A stretch of 64,000 nt of DNA from Pseudomonas graminis (GCF_004364335.1 NZ_SOCR01000004.1:62001-126000); one strand, 5' to 3'. Numbered from the stretch's first letter, positions 12,834-28,327 are shown. The notes: generated by a model from the letters alone, not told the origin. Made by a program: numbers and translations.

Positions 12834-14171
12834 ATGAGCAAACCGGACAGCATCGCACTCGCACTCTCCAGACGTCTGTTGTCGCGCCTCGAACCCTGGC
12901 GCGCTGCAGCCGCCTGGCGCGTTGCATTCTCCGGTGGGCTCGATTCCACTGTTCTGCTTCACCTGCTGGCCGAACTGGCCAGGGTTCACCCCCTTCCTCC
13001 TCTGACCGCTGTTCACGTCAACCATGGCCTTCAAGCGGTGGCGGCCTCGTGGCCGGTGCATTGCCGGCAGATGTGTCAGATTCTGGGTGTGCCGATGCAG
13101 GTCATCGACGTCCAGGTACGCCCCGGCGCAAGCCTTGAGCAAGCGGCACGCGACGCTCGCTATGCCGCGTTCAACTCAACCCTCGGGGCGGGCGAGGTGC
13201 TGCTCACTGCCCAGCACCGTGACGATCAGGCTGAAACGCTGCTGTTCCGGCTGCTGCGCGGCGCCGGGGTGCGCGGACTGGCGGCCATGCCGGCGCAGCG
13301 TCCTTTGGGCGCAGGACAGTTGTTTCGGCCGCTGCTGGACGAATCCCGCGCTACCCTCGAGGCCTATGCCCGGGAGCAGGGTCTGAGCTGGATCGAGGAT
13401 CCGAGCAACAAGGACAGCCGCTTTTCGCGCAACTACCTGCGCAGCCATGTGCTGCCACTGGTGACGACCCGCTGGCCGCAAGCGGTCTCGAGCATGGCCC
13501 GCAGCGCCGCTCATCTGGCCGAAGCCCAGCAGCTGCTGGACGAGCTGGCGGTGCAGGACCTCGCCCTCGCCGATACGCCGTGCCCCTGGCCCTGGCTGGA
13601 TATGCCATCCCTTGAACTCGCACCGCTCGAAGCCCTGTCACCCGCCCGCCAGCGCAACGCATTGCGTCATTGGCTGGCGCCGCTCACTCGATTGCCGGAC
13701 ACCGATCACTGGGTGGGCTGGGACTCGTTGCGCGACGCCGGGCCGGACGGTCGCCCCATCTGGCGACTGGCCGACGGTCAGATGCACCGTGCCGAAGGGC
13801 GCATCTGGTGGCTATCGGGGATCTGGCTGAAAAACGTCGCCGGCTCGCAGCACTGGTCCCTGGCCTCGCAACCTCTCACGCTGCCGGGCAACGGCATGCT
13901 GCAGATCCTCGGCGCCGCGCCCGCGGGTGGTCTGCATGTGCATTACCGTCAGGGCGGTGAAACCTTCGATGTGCCGGACCGAGGCCGACGAGACCTCAAA
14001 CGGCTCCTCAATGAGAAGGGCGTGCCGGTGTTTCTGCGCGGCCGATTGCCGCTGTTGTACCGCGGCGAGCAGTTATTGGCCGTGGCAAACCTCCCGGGAC
14101 TGGACGCCAGCCCCCGTGGCGACTGGCGATTGCACTGGTTGCCACCGACGAATGACCAAAGTTTGAGCTGA
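12834..14171 (+). CDS. tilS: tRNA(Ile)-lysidine synthetase
   Basis: TilS converts C34 of the CAU-anticodon tRNA-Ile2 to lysidine with ATP and lysine, so that the tRNA reads AUA. The protein has 445 aa. The N-terminal PP-loop FSGGLDSTVLLHLL (about residues 32-45) is the ATP site; HRDDQAETLLFRLLRG and NYLRSHVLP are also family motifs, and the C-terminal substrate-binding domain ends near residue 435. The two domains are complete, with no sign of truncation. Confidence 0.95.
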   Translation: MSKPDSIALALSRRLLSRLEPWRAAAAWRVAFSGGLDSTVLLHLLAELARVHPLPPLTAVHVNHGLQAVAASWPVHCRQMCQILGVPMQVIDVQVRPGASLEQAARDARYAAFNSTLGAGEVLLTAQHRDDQAETLLFRLLRGAGVRGLAAMPAQRPLGAGQLFRPLLDESRATLEAYAREQGLSWIEDPSNKDSRFSRNYLRSHVLPLVTTRWPQAVSSMARSAAHLAEAQQLLDELAVQDLALADTPCPWPWLDMPSLELAPLEALSPARQRNALRHWLAPLTRLPDTDHWVGWDSLRDAGPDGRPIWRLADGQMHRAEGRIWWLSGIWLKNVAGSQHWSLASQPLTLPGNGMLQILGAAPAGGLHVHYRQGGETFDVPDRGRRDLKRLLNEKGVPVFLRGRLPLLYRGEQLLAVANLPGLDASPRGDWRLHWLPPTNDQSLS

Positions 14172-14422
14172 ATGGTCGTTTCCGGTAGACTACGCTCCCT
14201 TCTTGATACAGCTTATGTCGATCCTTCCGGAACGATGCAAGTTGCCGATTACCAGCCAGTTTTTACTGGGCGATTCTCAAAAATGTGGCGAGCCACGGAC
14301 AGACCTTTTCAAGGCCGGTCGTTGACTTGGGCGCGACAGATTCGAAAATGCACAGTGAAACACGCAGGTTGTCGGGGGCTTCGGCCTTCCTTCGCTTTCC
14401 CCGGCGGCTCTGACCGCTTTAA

Positions 14423-16075
<1,653 letters not shown>

Positions 16076-16078
16076 TAG

Positions 16079-16936
<858 letters not shown>

Positions 16937-16983
16937 AACCCGCTTCTCCGGCGCCGAGCCCTCCGGTAGAGTGCCGTTCGTTG

Positions 16984-18393
<1,410 letters not shown>

Positions 18394-18428
18394 TTGCAAA
18401 GATGGTAAAAAGGCAGCAGGCGTTGTAG

Positions 18429-18492
18429 GAGAAGTCACTGAAGCGTGACTTCTCTTGTCGTCCTGATCCATGAGCCCGGTGACCACCGGGCT
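18429..18492 (+). terminator. Two hairpins between eno and ftsB
   Basis: GAGAAGTCAC (18429-18438) / GTGACTTCTC (18445-18454) form a perfect 10-bp stem with loop TGAAGC followed by TTGTCGT, and AGCCCGGT (18473-18480) / ACCGGGCT (18485-18492) form a second 8-bp stem with loop GACC. Neither has a long T-run. They probably end or attenuate eno transcription before ftsB. Confidence 0.55.
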
Positions 18493-18552
18493 TATGGGCA
18501 TTTGAAATGGTCGGTTTTGCTGTCTTTATTCGCCGGGTAACAGATATTCACA

Positions 18553-18831
18553 ATGCGCAGTCCTAACTGGTTGTTCCTCGTTCTGCTTTTGATGCTCGCT
18601 GGCTTGCAGTATCGCCTATGGGTAGGTAACGGCAGTCTCGCGCAGGTGGCCAGTCTGACTCAGCAAATCGCCGATCAACACGCCGAAAACGATGCTCTGC
18701 TGGAGCGTAATCGAGTCCTGGATGCGGAAGTGCTGGAGCTGAAAAAAGGCCTCGAAACCGTTGAAGAGCGTGCCCGTCACGAATTGGGCATGGTCAAGGA
18801 CGGCGAAACCCTTTATCAGTTGGCACAGTGA
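18553..18831 (+). CDS. ftsB: FtsB cell division protein
   Basis: FtsB is a small bitopic inner-membrane protein that forms the FtsQLB complex and signals to FtsWI at the septum. The 92-aa product has one membrane segment (NWLFLVLLLMLAGLQYRLWV, about residues 4-23) and a periplasmic coiled coil (QQIADQHAENDALLERNRVL onward). It lies just before ispD, the same order as in E. coli and P. aeruginosa. Confidence 0.93.
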   Translation: MRSPNWLFLVLLLMLAGLQYRLWVGNGSLAQVASLTQQIADQHAENDALLERNRVLDAEVLELKKGLETVEERARHELGMVKDGETLYQLAQ

Positions 18832-18841
18832 CGTTGGCGTA

Positions 18842-19552
18842 ATGACTCAATCCCTTCCTGCCTTCTGGGCAGTGATTCCCGCAGCGGGCGTTGGCGCGCG
18901 CATGGCGGCAGACCGTCCCAAGCAGTACCTGCAACTGGGCGGCCTCACGATTCTTGAACACAGCCTGCTTTGCTTTCTCGATCATCCCCGGCTCAAGGGC
19001 CTGGTGGTCAGTCTGGCTGTGGATGACCCTTATTGGCCTACGTTGCCTTGCGCCCTGGATTCCCGTATCCAGCAGGTCGCGGGCGGCAGAGAGCGGGCGG
19101 ACTCGGTGCTCAATGCGCTGCTGCACCTGCACGCCAACGGCGCCGATGACAACGATTGGGTGTTGGTGCATGACGCGGCCCGCCCGAATCTGGCGCGTTC
19201 GGATCTCGACACCTTGCTGGGTGAACTGGCGGATGATCCGGTTGGGGGCTTGCTGGCGGTGCCAGCGAAAGACACCCTTAAGCGTGCGGACGCCAATGGC
19301 CGCGTGACCGAGACCGTTGATCGCAGCCTTATCTGGCAGGCCTATACGCCGCAGATGTTTCGTCTGGGCGCGCTGCACCGGGCGCTGGCGGACAGTCTGG
19401 TGTCGAACGTGGCGATCACCGATGAAGCGTCGGCTATCGAATGGGCCGGGCAATCGCCGCGCCTGATTGAGGGGCGCGCGGACAACATCAAGGTTACCCG
19501 CCCGGAAGACCTCGAATGGCTGCGTCAGCGGCGTGTGGAATTCAACGGCTGA
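18842..19552 (+). CDS. ispD: 2-C-methyl-D-erythritol 4-phosphate cytidylyltransferase
   Basis: IspD couples CTP to MEP in the non-mevalonate isoprenoid pathway. The product is 236 aa from the ATG at 18842, 10 bp after ftsB. The nucleotide-binding N-terminus AVIPAAGVGARM and PKQYLQLGG are visible, as are VHDAARPNL and ADNIKVTRPEDL. CTP comes from PyrG, also in this window. The usual partner ispF is separated from it here by about 3.3 kb containing frmA and fghA. Confidence 0.95.
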   Translation: MTQSLPAFWAVIPAAGVGARMAADRPKQYLQLGGLTILEHSLLCFLDHPRLKGLVVSLAVDDPYWPTLPCALDSRIQQVAGGRERADSVLNALLHLHANGADDNDWVLVHDAARPNLARSDLDTLLGELADDPVGGLLAVPAKDTLKRADANGRVTETVDRSLIWQAYTPQMFRLGALHRALADSLVSNVAITDEASAIEWAGQSPRLIEGRADNIKVTRPEDLEWLRQRRVEFNG

Positions 19553-19594
19553 TCTGTTTGCAATGAAGGCGGATACATTCGCTGATTTTGCTTG

Positions 19595-19683
19595 TGTAGG
19601 AGCGCGCTTGCCCATCAACGCGATATGTCTGCACCGTCGTTGCAGCCTGACACTCTGCATTCGCGGGCAAGCGCGCTCCTACA
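19595..19683. repeat. REPIN (inverted pair of REP sequences) after ispD
   Basis: Two perfectly complementary 19-bp arms, TGTAGGAGCGCGCTTGCCC at 19595-19613 and its reverse complement at 19665-19683, enclose a 51-bp spacer. This is the Pseudomonas GTAGGAGC-type REP doublet. The right arm reaches into the end of the convergent LysR gene and contains its TAG stop codon (complement of 19679-19681). Confidence 0.88.
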
Positions 19684-20590
19684 AAGGATCGGCATGATGA
19701 CTGTACTCATCCCGCGACGCCAATCCCGCCTTCAGATAATCCACCAGCTTTCTCACCTTGGGCGACAGATGCCGTTGCTGCGGGTAAAGCGCCCAGACGG
19801 CGGTGTTCGGCGGCTGATGGCCATCCAGTAACGACACCAGCGCGCCGCGCTTGAGATGCTCCAGCACGTAGTAATCCGGGAGCTGACACAGCCCGACCCC
19901 GCGCAACGCCGCATCCAGCACAGCCTGCCCACTGTTGCAGCGCCAGTTGCCTTGCACCCGCTGGGAAAACTCCCGCCCGTTTTGTTGCAACAGCCAACTG
20001 TCCGAGCTGCCGATCAGGCAGTTGTGTCGCGCCAGTTCCGACACGCTGTGGGGACGGCCGTACCGTTCGAGATAGGCGGGTGAGGCGCACAGGTACATTT
20101 TGCGTGGCGCCAGTCGGGCGGCCATCAATCGTGACTCCTGCAAGCGACCCAGCCGGATCGCCAGGTCCAGGCCTTCGTGCACCAGGTCCAGCGTGTTGTT
20201 GGTCAGCTCGATGTCCACGCGCAGTTGCGGGTATTCCTCCATGAAGCGTGTCACCAGCGGTGCGATGAACCTCTCGCCGTATGCCACGGCGCAGGTCATT
20301 CGCAGCAGTCCCTTCGGCTCGCTGGTCAGGTCCGTGACCGCACGCAGCGCTTCTTCTCGTCCGTCCTGCAAACGCTGGCAGTGATGCAGAAACGTCTGAC
20401 CGGCTTCGGTCAGTGCGACCTTCCGGGTACTGCGATACAGCAGTCGCGTCTGCAAACGCTCTTCCAGTCGCGCGATCTGGCGACTGATGTGCGACGACGA
20501 GACGCCGAGTCGGTCCGCCGCTGCAGTGAACTGCCCGCACTCGGCGACGGCCACGAACTCATCCAGACCTGCCCAGCGATTGATCTGCAT
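19679..20590 (-). CDS. gfnR: LysR-family regulator next to frmA (GfnR-like)
   Basis: This is a 303-aa LysR-type regulator with an N-terminal winged helix-turn-helix (FTAAADRLGVSSSHISRQIARLEERL, about residues 20-45, read in two parts: FTAAADRLGVSSSH and ISRQIARLEERL) and a C-terminal effector domain. The ATG at 20590 is used; a GTG five codons upstream is in frame. It is divergent from frmA with about 100 bp between the starts, the normal layout for a LysR regulator and its target. In P. aeruginosa the regulator at this position (GfnR) activates the formaldehyde genes, so the same role is inferred. The stop codon lies inside a REP element. Confidence 0.82.
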   Translation of the reverse strand: MQINRWAGLDEFVAVAECGQFTAAADRLGVSSSHISRQIARLEERLQTRLLYRSTRKVALTEAGQTFLHHCQRLQDGREEALRAVTDLTSEPKGLLRMTCAVAYGERFIAPLVTRFMEEYPQLRVDIELTNNTLDLVHEGLDLAIRLGRLQESRLMAARLAPRKMYLCASPAYLERYGRPHSVSELARHNCLIGSSDSWLLQQNGREFSQRVQGNWRCNSGQAVLDAALRGVGLCQLPDYYVLEHLKRGALVSLLDGHQPPNTAVWALYPQQRHLSPKVRKLVDYLKAGLASRDEYSHHADPL

Positions 20591-20681
20591 CGATTGTCCC
20601 TGCACAGCATTAATGTTTTGCTTTCAGGCGGATTATTCATCAGTCAGCACTGTATTACACTTCGGGCTCGTATTTATTTAG

Positions 20682-21806
<1,125 letters not shown>

Positions 21807-21811
21807 GAAGC

Positions 21812-21889
21812 AGCGGCAAGCTACACGCTGTAAGCGGCAAGAGGTGCGTGTCATGCCCTCTTGCCGCGAGAAGCTTGAAGCTTGCCGCT
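21812..21889. repeat. Compound palindromic repeat between frmA and fghA
   Basis: An outer inverted pair AGCGGCAAGC (21812-21821) / GCTTGCCGCT (21880-21889) encloses an inner pair GCGGCAAGAGG (21834-21844) / CCTCTTGCCGC (21857-21867). The units GCGGCAAG and AAGCTTG(A)AGCTTG recur within it. It looks like one of the intergenic repeat families of pseudomonads and would fold into a long hairpin in the frmA-fghA transcript. Confidence 0.75.
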
Positions 21890-21900
21890 CGGAGATCCCC

Positions 21901-22746
21901 ATGAGTCTTGAAAATATCTCGTGCCAGAAAAGCTTCGGCGGCTGGCACAAACGTTACAAACATCACTCCGACGTGCTCGGCTGCGACATGGTGTTCGCGG
22001 TATATCTCCCTCCCCAGGCGGAGCAGGGCGGCAAGCTGCCGGTGGTCTATTGGTTGTCGGGATTGACCTGCACCGATGAGAACTTCATGCAGAAGGCCGG
22101 TGCGCTGCGCGTGGCGGCGGACCTGGGGCTTATCATCGTGGCGCCTGACACCAGCCCGCGCGGCGCCGACGTGCCGGATGATCCCGACAACGCCTACGAC
22201 TTCGGCCTGGGCGCCGGCTTTTATCTGAATGCCACCGAGCAACCGTGGGCGCGGCACTACCGCATGTACGATTACGTGATCAGCGAGCTGCCCGCGTTGA
22301 TCGAGGCGCACTTCCCGGCCTCGGACAAACGCAGCATCAGCGGGCATTCCATGGGCGGCCATGGCGCACTGGTCGGCGCGTTGCGCAATCCGGGCCGCTA
22401 TAAATCGGTGTCGGCGTTCTCGCCCATCTGCAACCCGATGGATTGCCCGTGGGGGCAGAAAGCCTTTTCGCGCTACCTGGGCGAAGACCGTTCGCGCTGG
22501 CGTGAGTGGGACGCCAGCGTGCTCATCGCCGAGGCCACCGAGCGCTTGCCGCTGCTGGTGGACCAAGGCGATCGCGACGACTTCCTCGGCAATCAGCTCA
22601 AGCCAGAATCGCTGGTTCAGGCGGCGAAGGCGGCGGGTCATCCTCTGGAGTTGCGCATGCAGCCGGGGTACGACCACAGCTATTACTTCATCGCCAGCTT
22701 CATCGAAGATCACTTGCGCCATCACGCCCGAGCCCTGGCCGGCTGA
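21901..22746 (+). CDS. fghA: S-formylglutathione hydrolase
   Basis: FghA hydrolyses S-formylglutathione to formate and glutathione, completing the FrmA pathway. The product is 281 aa from the ATG at 21901 (MSLENISCQKSFGGW). It is an esterase-D type alpha/beta hydrolase: nucleophile Ser150 in SGHSMGGHGALVG, acidic residue in LVDQGDRDDF and His in GYDHSYYFI. An upstream in-frame start at 21844 lies inside the repeat and is rejected. Confidence 0.95.
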   Translation: MSLENISCQKSFGGWHKRYKHHSDVLGCDMVFAVYLPPQAEQGGKLPVVYWLSGLTCTDENFMQKAGALRVAADLGLIIVAPDTSPRGADVPDDPDNAYDFGLGAGFYLNATEQPWARHYRMYDYVISELPALIEAHFPASDKRSISGHSMGGHGALVGALRNPGRYKSVSAFSPICNPMDCPWGQKAFSRYLGEDRSRWREWDASVLIAEATERLPLLVDQGDRDDFLGNQLKPESLVQAAKAAGHPLELRMQPGYDHSYYFIASFIEDHLRHHARALAG

Positions 22747-22752
22747 AGTCCT

Positions 22753-22788
22753 CGCGCTCAATTGCAGCGTCTCGGGCAATTGAGCGCG
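22753..22788. other. 12-bp stem inverted repeat after fghA
   Basis: CGCGCTCAATTG (22753-22764) and CAATTGAGCGCG (22777-22788) are perfect complements with a 12-base loop. The repeat starts 7 bp after the fghA stop and has no T-run. It may protect the fghA mRNA 3' end. Confidence 0.65.
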
Positions 22789-22824
22789 GGCCGACCCTAA
22801 TCCCGGTCAAAGTAGGTAGAATCA

Positions 22825-22852
22825 CGCCCTGACTTTTTCAGGGCGTTTTTTT
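22825..22852 (+). terminator. Terminator-shaped hairpin directly abutting the ispF start codon
   Basis: CGCCCTGA (22825-22832) and TCAGGGCG (22838-22845) form an 8-bp stem with loop CTTTT... (CTTTT plus flanking T), followed by seven T residues (22846-22852) that run straight into the ispF ATG at 22853. A possible -10 box TAGAAT lies just upstream (22817-22822). It could end frmA-fghA transcription, or be split by a transcription start at about 22829. Confidence 0.7.
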
Positions 22853-23326
22853 ATGCGTATTGGCCACGGCTACGATGTGCACCGTTTCGCTGAAGGCGAT
22901 TTCATTACCTTGGGCGGCGTGCGGATTGCGCACACGTCGGGTTTGCTCGCGCATTCCGATGGCGATGTAGTGCTGCATGCGCTGAGCGATGCCCTGTTGG
23001 GTGCTGCAGCGCTGGGCGACATCGGCAAGCACTTCCCGGACACCGATCCGCAATTCAAGGGAGCCGACAGCCGGGTTCTGCTTCGTCACGTGCTCAAGCA
23101 AGTGCAGGCAAAGGGTTGGAAGGTCGGCAACGTCGACGCGACCATCGTTGCCCAGGCGCCGAAGATGGCGCCGCACATCGAAAGGATGCGTGCCTTGATT
23201 GCCGAAGACCTCCAGGTCGACATCGAACAGGTCAACGTCAAGGCCACCACCACTGAAAAGCTGGGCTTCACCGGCCGTGAAGAAGGCATCGCCGTGCACG
23301 CCGTTGCGTTGTTGATCAGCGCATGA
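22853..23326 (+). CDS. ispF: 2-C-methyl-D-erythritol 2,4-cyclodiphosphate synthase
   Basis: IspF closes the cyclodiphosphate ring in the MEP isoprenoid pathway, two steps after IspD. The 157-aa protein shows the metal-binding motif [13 protein letters not shown] and the family segment [21 protein letters not shown], then [13 protein letters not shown]. No Shine-Dalgarno sequence precedes the ATG; the bases before it are the T-run of a hairpin. Its TGA overlaps the truD start (ATGA). Confidence 0.95.
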   Translation: MRIGHGYDVHRFAEGDFITLGGVRIAHTSGLLAHSDGDVVLHALSDALLGAAALGDIGKHFPDTDPQFKGADSRVLLRHVLKQVQAKGWKVGNVDATIVAQAPKMAPHIERMRALIAEDLQVDIEQVNVKATTTEKLGFTGREEGIAVHAVALLISA

Positions 23327-24368
23327 CCGAGCTCGAACTTCTGGGCCCGAGCGCCTACGGCGACGCGTTGGGTACTGCCGTACTGAAGGCTACCGCCGAA
23401 GATTTTCAGGTTGATGAAGTCCTCGATATCCCGCTTTCCGGGGATGGCGAGCACTTGTGGTTGTGGGTCGAAAAACGCGGCCTGAACACCGAGGAAGCCG
23501 CCCGGCGTCTGGCCAAGGCGGCCGGCGTGCCGTTGCGAACCGTCGCCTACGCCGGTTTGAAGGATCGTCAAGCGTTGACTCGCCAGTGGTTCAGCATTCA
23601 GCTGCCGGGCAAGGCCGATCCGGACATGTCAGCGGCTGAAAACGATTCCCTGAAAATTCTCGACAGCAAACGCCACAAGCGCAAGTTGCAACGGGGCGCC
23701 CACGCGGCCAATGGCTTCACGTTGCGTCTGACGCAATTGCAGGCCGACAAGTCCGGGCTCGACGCGCGTCTTGAATCGATCAAACAACGCGGCATCCCCA
23801 ACTATTTCGGCGCCCAGCGTTTCGGCCATGAAGGCGGGAACCTTGGTGAAGCCCGGCACTACGCCGAGCGTCAGGCCCTGCCCGAGCAGCGCAATGTGCG
23901 CTCTCGGTTGCTCTCTACCGCCCGCAGCTACCTGTTCAATCAGGTCCTGGCCGCGCGGGTGGCCGATGGCAGCTGGCAAAAGGCGCAAGTGGGCGATCTG
24001 CTGGCGTTCACCGACAGCCGCAGCTTTTTCCCCGCAGGGGAAGCCGAGTGCAGCGACCCTCGGCTGGCGATCCTTGATCTTCACCCGACAGGGCCGCAAT
24101 GGGGCGAGGGCGGTTCCCCGGCGTCCGGCGCTACCGCCGAGCTTGAAAACAGCATCGCGGCGCGCGAGGCGTCGCTCTGTAACTGGTTGATAAAAGCGGG
24201 AATGGAGCATGAACGGCGCATCCTGCGACTGCCCATCGGGCGGTTGACGTGGCATTATCCCGAGCCTGACATTCTGCAACTGGAATTCGTCCTGCCGGCC
24301 GGATGCTTCGCCACCGCATTGGTGCGCGAACTCGTCGATCTCGCGCCAGCAGGGCAGACGGACAGCTC

Positions 24369-24381
<13 letters not shown>
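23323..24381 (+). CDS. truD: tRNA pseudouridine(13) synthase
   Basis: TruD makes pseudouridine at position 13 of tRNA-Glu. The 352-aa protein has the N-terminal [20 protein letters not shown] region and the catalytic Asp in [16 protein letters not shown] (about residue 80). Its start overlaps ispF by 4 bases and its end overlaps surE by 13 bases, so this is a tightly packed operon. Confidence 0.95.
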
Positions 24382-25795
<1,414 letters not shown>

Positions 25796-25974
25796 GCGCT
25801 ATTTTGCGGCGGCAATGAATTCCACAAGACGCAGCCGGTCTACAGGCTGGCGTTTTGCAACGCTGCTTCGGTCAACTGCCGCAGCGCTGTTTCACACCAT
25901 ATTTTTCATGGCTGCCTGGTCTTTTCACGACCCAGGGCAGTTTCTTCTTCAGTCACCGGTAAAGGGAGTGGCGG

Positions 25975-26868
25975 GTGAGTCTCACAGTCATTCGGCAGCG
26001 TAGTTCTTCAACAAGTTTTCAGCGTCTGGTGATTGGAGTTGCCCTGAGTATCCTTCTGGTCGGCTGCTCCAGCACGCCATCAGGCGGCGTGCGCGTTGTC
26101 GACCGTAACGGCAAATCGACGGTGCCGACGCGTCAGCCGGTCACCACCGGTCAGTACGTCGTGAAGCGCGGTGACACGCTTTTTTCCATTGCATTCCGTT
26201 ACGGCTGGGACTGGAAAGCGCTGGCCGCACGCAACAGCATTCCAGAGCCCTTCACCATTCATGTCGGTCAGACAATCCGCTTTGACGGGCGCGCCAGCTC
26301 GCCGTCCACGGCAGTGGCCGCTGGCTCGGCAGGCGTTCCGCAGACCACGACGAGCAGTTCGTCATCGCCTTCCGGATCGCTGAAAACCACCGTCATTTCA
26401 AGGCCGGTAGGCGCTGTTGCCGCGACGACGCCACCGCCGACAAGCAACTCGACGACCACGCCGGTCAACACAACCGTAGTCACCGGCGCCCGCTCGCCAA
26501 GCGGCTGGACATGGCCGACAAGCGGCGTTTTGATCAGCAAGTTCTCTTCAAACGGTAGTTTGAATAAAGGAATTGATATCGCTGGTGATTTGGGACAGCC
26601 TGTTTTGGCCGCGTCTGATGGGACCGTGGTATACGCCGGGAGTGGATTAAGGGGCTACGGCGAGTTGGTCATCATCAAACACAGCGATACCTACGTCAGT
26701 GCATACGGACATAACCGTCGGCTCTTGGTTCGGGAGGGACAACAGGTCAAGGCAGGGCAAAGTATTGCCGAGATGGGCTCCACGGGAACGGACCGGGTGA
26801 AACTGCATTTCGAGATTCGCCGCCAGGGTAAACCTGTAGATCCACTGGAATTTTTGCCACGTCGCTGA
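25975..26868 (+). CDS. nlpD: NlpD-type LysM/LytM lipoprotein
   Basis: NlpD is an outer-membrane lipoprotein that activates a cell-wall amidase during daughter cell separation. The 297-aa protein starts at GTG 25975 behind GGGAG; the lipobox is LLVGCSS with Cys near residue 32. A LysM domain follows (YVVKRGDTLFSIAFRYGWDW), then a Ser/Thr/Pro-rich linker and an M23 (LytM) domain. The metal-binding His of active M23 peptidases is replaced (NKGIDIAG) and HxH reads KLH, so it is predicted to be an activator without peptidase activity. In related species the main rpoS promoter lies inside nlpD; I could not place it. Confidence 0.93.
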   Translation: MSLTVIRQRSSSTSFQRLVIGVALSILLVGCSSTPSGGVRVVDRNGKSTVPTRQPVTTGQYVVKRGDTLFSIAFRYGWDWKALAARNSIPEPFTIHVGQTIRFDGRASSPSTAVAAGSAGVPQTTTSSSSSPSGSLKTTVISRPVGAVAATTPPPTSNSTTTPVNTTVVTGARSPSGWTWPTSGVLISKFSSNGSLNKGIDIAGDLGQPVLAASDGTVVYAGSGLRGYGELVIIKHSDTYVSAYGHNRRLLVREGQQVKAGQSIAEMGSTGTDRVKLHFEIRRQGKPVDPLEFLPRR

Positions 26869-26971
26869 TCGGTTGTCAGCCTGTTCCTGCGTAGAGGGGA
26901 CAGGCTCAAGTGTTGCCATGGAAGAAGGCGTCACTGGAGCTTGAGGTCGAACTCACCAAAGGACTATAACA

Positions 26972-27976
26972 ATGGCTCTCAGCAAAGAAGTGCCGGAGTT
27001 TGACATAGACGACGAGGTGCTCCTGATGGTGCCCGTAATCGTCCTGGATTCTGCAACGGATGAGAAGCCAGCTACACCTTCTGTCCGTGCAAAACCCAAA
27101 AACTCTGCAGCGCTCAAACAGCATAAGTACATTGATTACACGCGTGCACTGGATGCTACGCAGCTGTATCTCAATGAAATCGGCTTTTCTCCCCTGCTCT
27201 CCCCGGAAGAAGAAGTTCACTTTGCGCGACTGTCGCAAAGCGGCGATCCGGCTGGGCGCAAACGCATGATTGAGAGCAATCTGCGGCTGGTCGTGAAAAT
27301 CGCCAGACGCTATGTCAATCGTGGTCTGTCATTGCTGGACCTGATCGAGGAAGGCAATCTGGGCCTGATTCGAGCGGTCGAAAAATTCGATCCAGAGCGC
27401 GGATTCCGGTTCTCGACCTACGCCACCTGGTGGATTCGTCAGACCATTGAACGCGCGATCATGAATCAGACGCGCACGATCCGCCTCCCGATTCATGTGG
27501 TCAAAGAGCTCAATGTCTATCTGCGCGCCGCGCGGGAGTTGACGCAAAAGCTGGACCACGAACCCTCTCCCGAAGAAATCGCCAACCTGCTGGAGAAGCC
27601 GGTCGGTGAGGTCAAGCGCATGCTCGGCCTTAACGAGCGCGTGTCTTCGGTGGACGTGTCGCTGGGTCCTGATTCGGACAAAACGCTGCTCGACACGCTG
27701 ACCGACGATCGTCCTACCGATCCATGTGAGCTGCTTCAGGACGATGATCTGTCCCAGAGCATCGATCAATGGCTCTCCGAGCTGACCGACAAACAGCGTG
27801 AAGTCGTTGTCCGTCGCTTCGGATTGCGCGGGCATGAAAGCAGCACCCTTGAAGACGTCGGGCTGGAAATCGGCCTCACCCGTGAGCGTGTCAGGCAGAT
27901 TCAAGTGGAAGGGCTGAAACGCCTTCGCGAGATTCTCGAGAAGAATGGTTTATCCAGCGAGTCACTCTTTCAATAA
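26972..27976 (+). CDS. rpoS: RNA polymerase sigma factor RpoS
   Basis: RpoS directs stationary-phase and stress transcription. The 334-aa protein has region 1.2 ([20 protein letters not shown]), region 2 ([20 protein letters not shown] and [20 protein letters not shown]), region 3 and region 4 with the helix-turn-helix [20 protein letters not shown]. It follows nlpD by 103 bp and ends at a strong terminator. rsmZ, a small RNA of the Gac/Rsm pathway that affects many stationary-phase genes, lies immediately downstream. Confidence 0.97.
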   Translation: MALSKEVPEFDIDDEVLLMVPVIVLDSATDEKPATPSVRAKPKNSAALKQHKYIDYTRALDATQLYLNEIGFSPLLSPEEEVHFARLSQSGDPAGRKRMIESNLRLVVKIARRYVNRGLSLLDLIEEGNLGLIRAVEKFDPERGFRFSTYATWWIRQTIERAIMNQTRTIRLPIHVVKELNVYLRAARELTQKLDHEPSPEEIANLLEKPVGEVKRMLGLNERVSSVDVSLGPDSDKTLLDTLTDDRPTDPCELLQDDDLSQSIDQWLSELTDKQREVVVRRFGLRGHESSTLEDVGLEIGLTRERVRQIQVEGLKRLREILEKNGLSSESLFQ

Positions 27977-28014
27977 GGCGCAGAGGGTTGGCGCAAGTTA
28001 CATCAAGCAATACG

Positions 28015-28042
28015 AAAGCCCCGACGCGTCGGGGCTTTTTTT
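28015..28042 (+). terminator. Intrinsic terminator of rpoS
   Basis: AAAGCCCCGA (28015-28024) and TCGGGGCTTT (28029-28038) form a 10-bp stem with loop CGCG, followed by further T residues to 28042. It lies 38 bp after the rpoS stop. Confidence 0.92.
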
Positions 28043-28138
28043 ATGTCGATTGAATGTAGGTTTGATGGACTGCCTGTGACAGCTTCTTGCGAGAGAAACG
28101 ATCATTTTCACAATCGGGTAAGTGATGCTTACTCAGGC

Positions 28139-28156
28139 TGTAAGCCGTTTCTTACA
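28139..28156. promoter_or_regulatory. GacA box (upstream activating sequence) of rsmZ
   Basis: TGTAAG-CCGTTT-CTTACA is a perfect 18-bp palindrome that matches the TGTAAG-N6-CTTACA site bound by phosphorylated GacA. It lies about 190 bp upstream of the predicted rsmZ start, the usual distance for this gene. The AT-rich stretch between them includes TTGAT-N6-ATCAA (28227-28242), possibly a DNA-bending site. Confidence 0.88.
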
Positions 28157-28293
28157 CGTTATGTGAGTTATCGTCTCTTCTTTAGCGGATGATGTCTCCG
28201 TCAGGTGAAAGCCGATGGTTATCTCATTGATTTAATTATCAATTTAAAACTATCGTCGGCCAGCGGGTGAATTTTCCTGAAAACTCTCAGCCC

Positions 28294-28321
28294 TTGCCCT
28301 CATCGTTTAAATCACTAATAT
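28294..28321 (+). promoter_or_regulatory. Predicted rsmZ promoter
   Basis: TTGCCC (28294-28299) and TAATAT (28316-28321) are separated by 16 bp and fit a sigma-70 promoter whose start would be about 28328, the first base of the predicted RsmZ transcript. Confidence 0.7.
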
Positions 28322-28327
28322 CAGTCC

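Noticed and set aside
28227..28242. Possible Anr/Fnr box (TTGAT...ATCAA) upstream of rsmZ
   Set aside because: The spacer is 6 bases, whereas the Anr/Fnr site needs 4; it is more likely part of the AT-rich linker.
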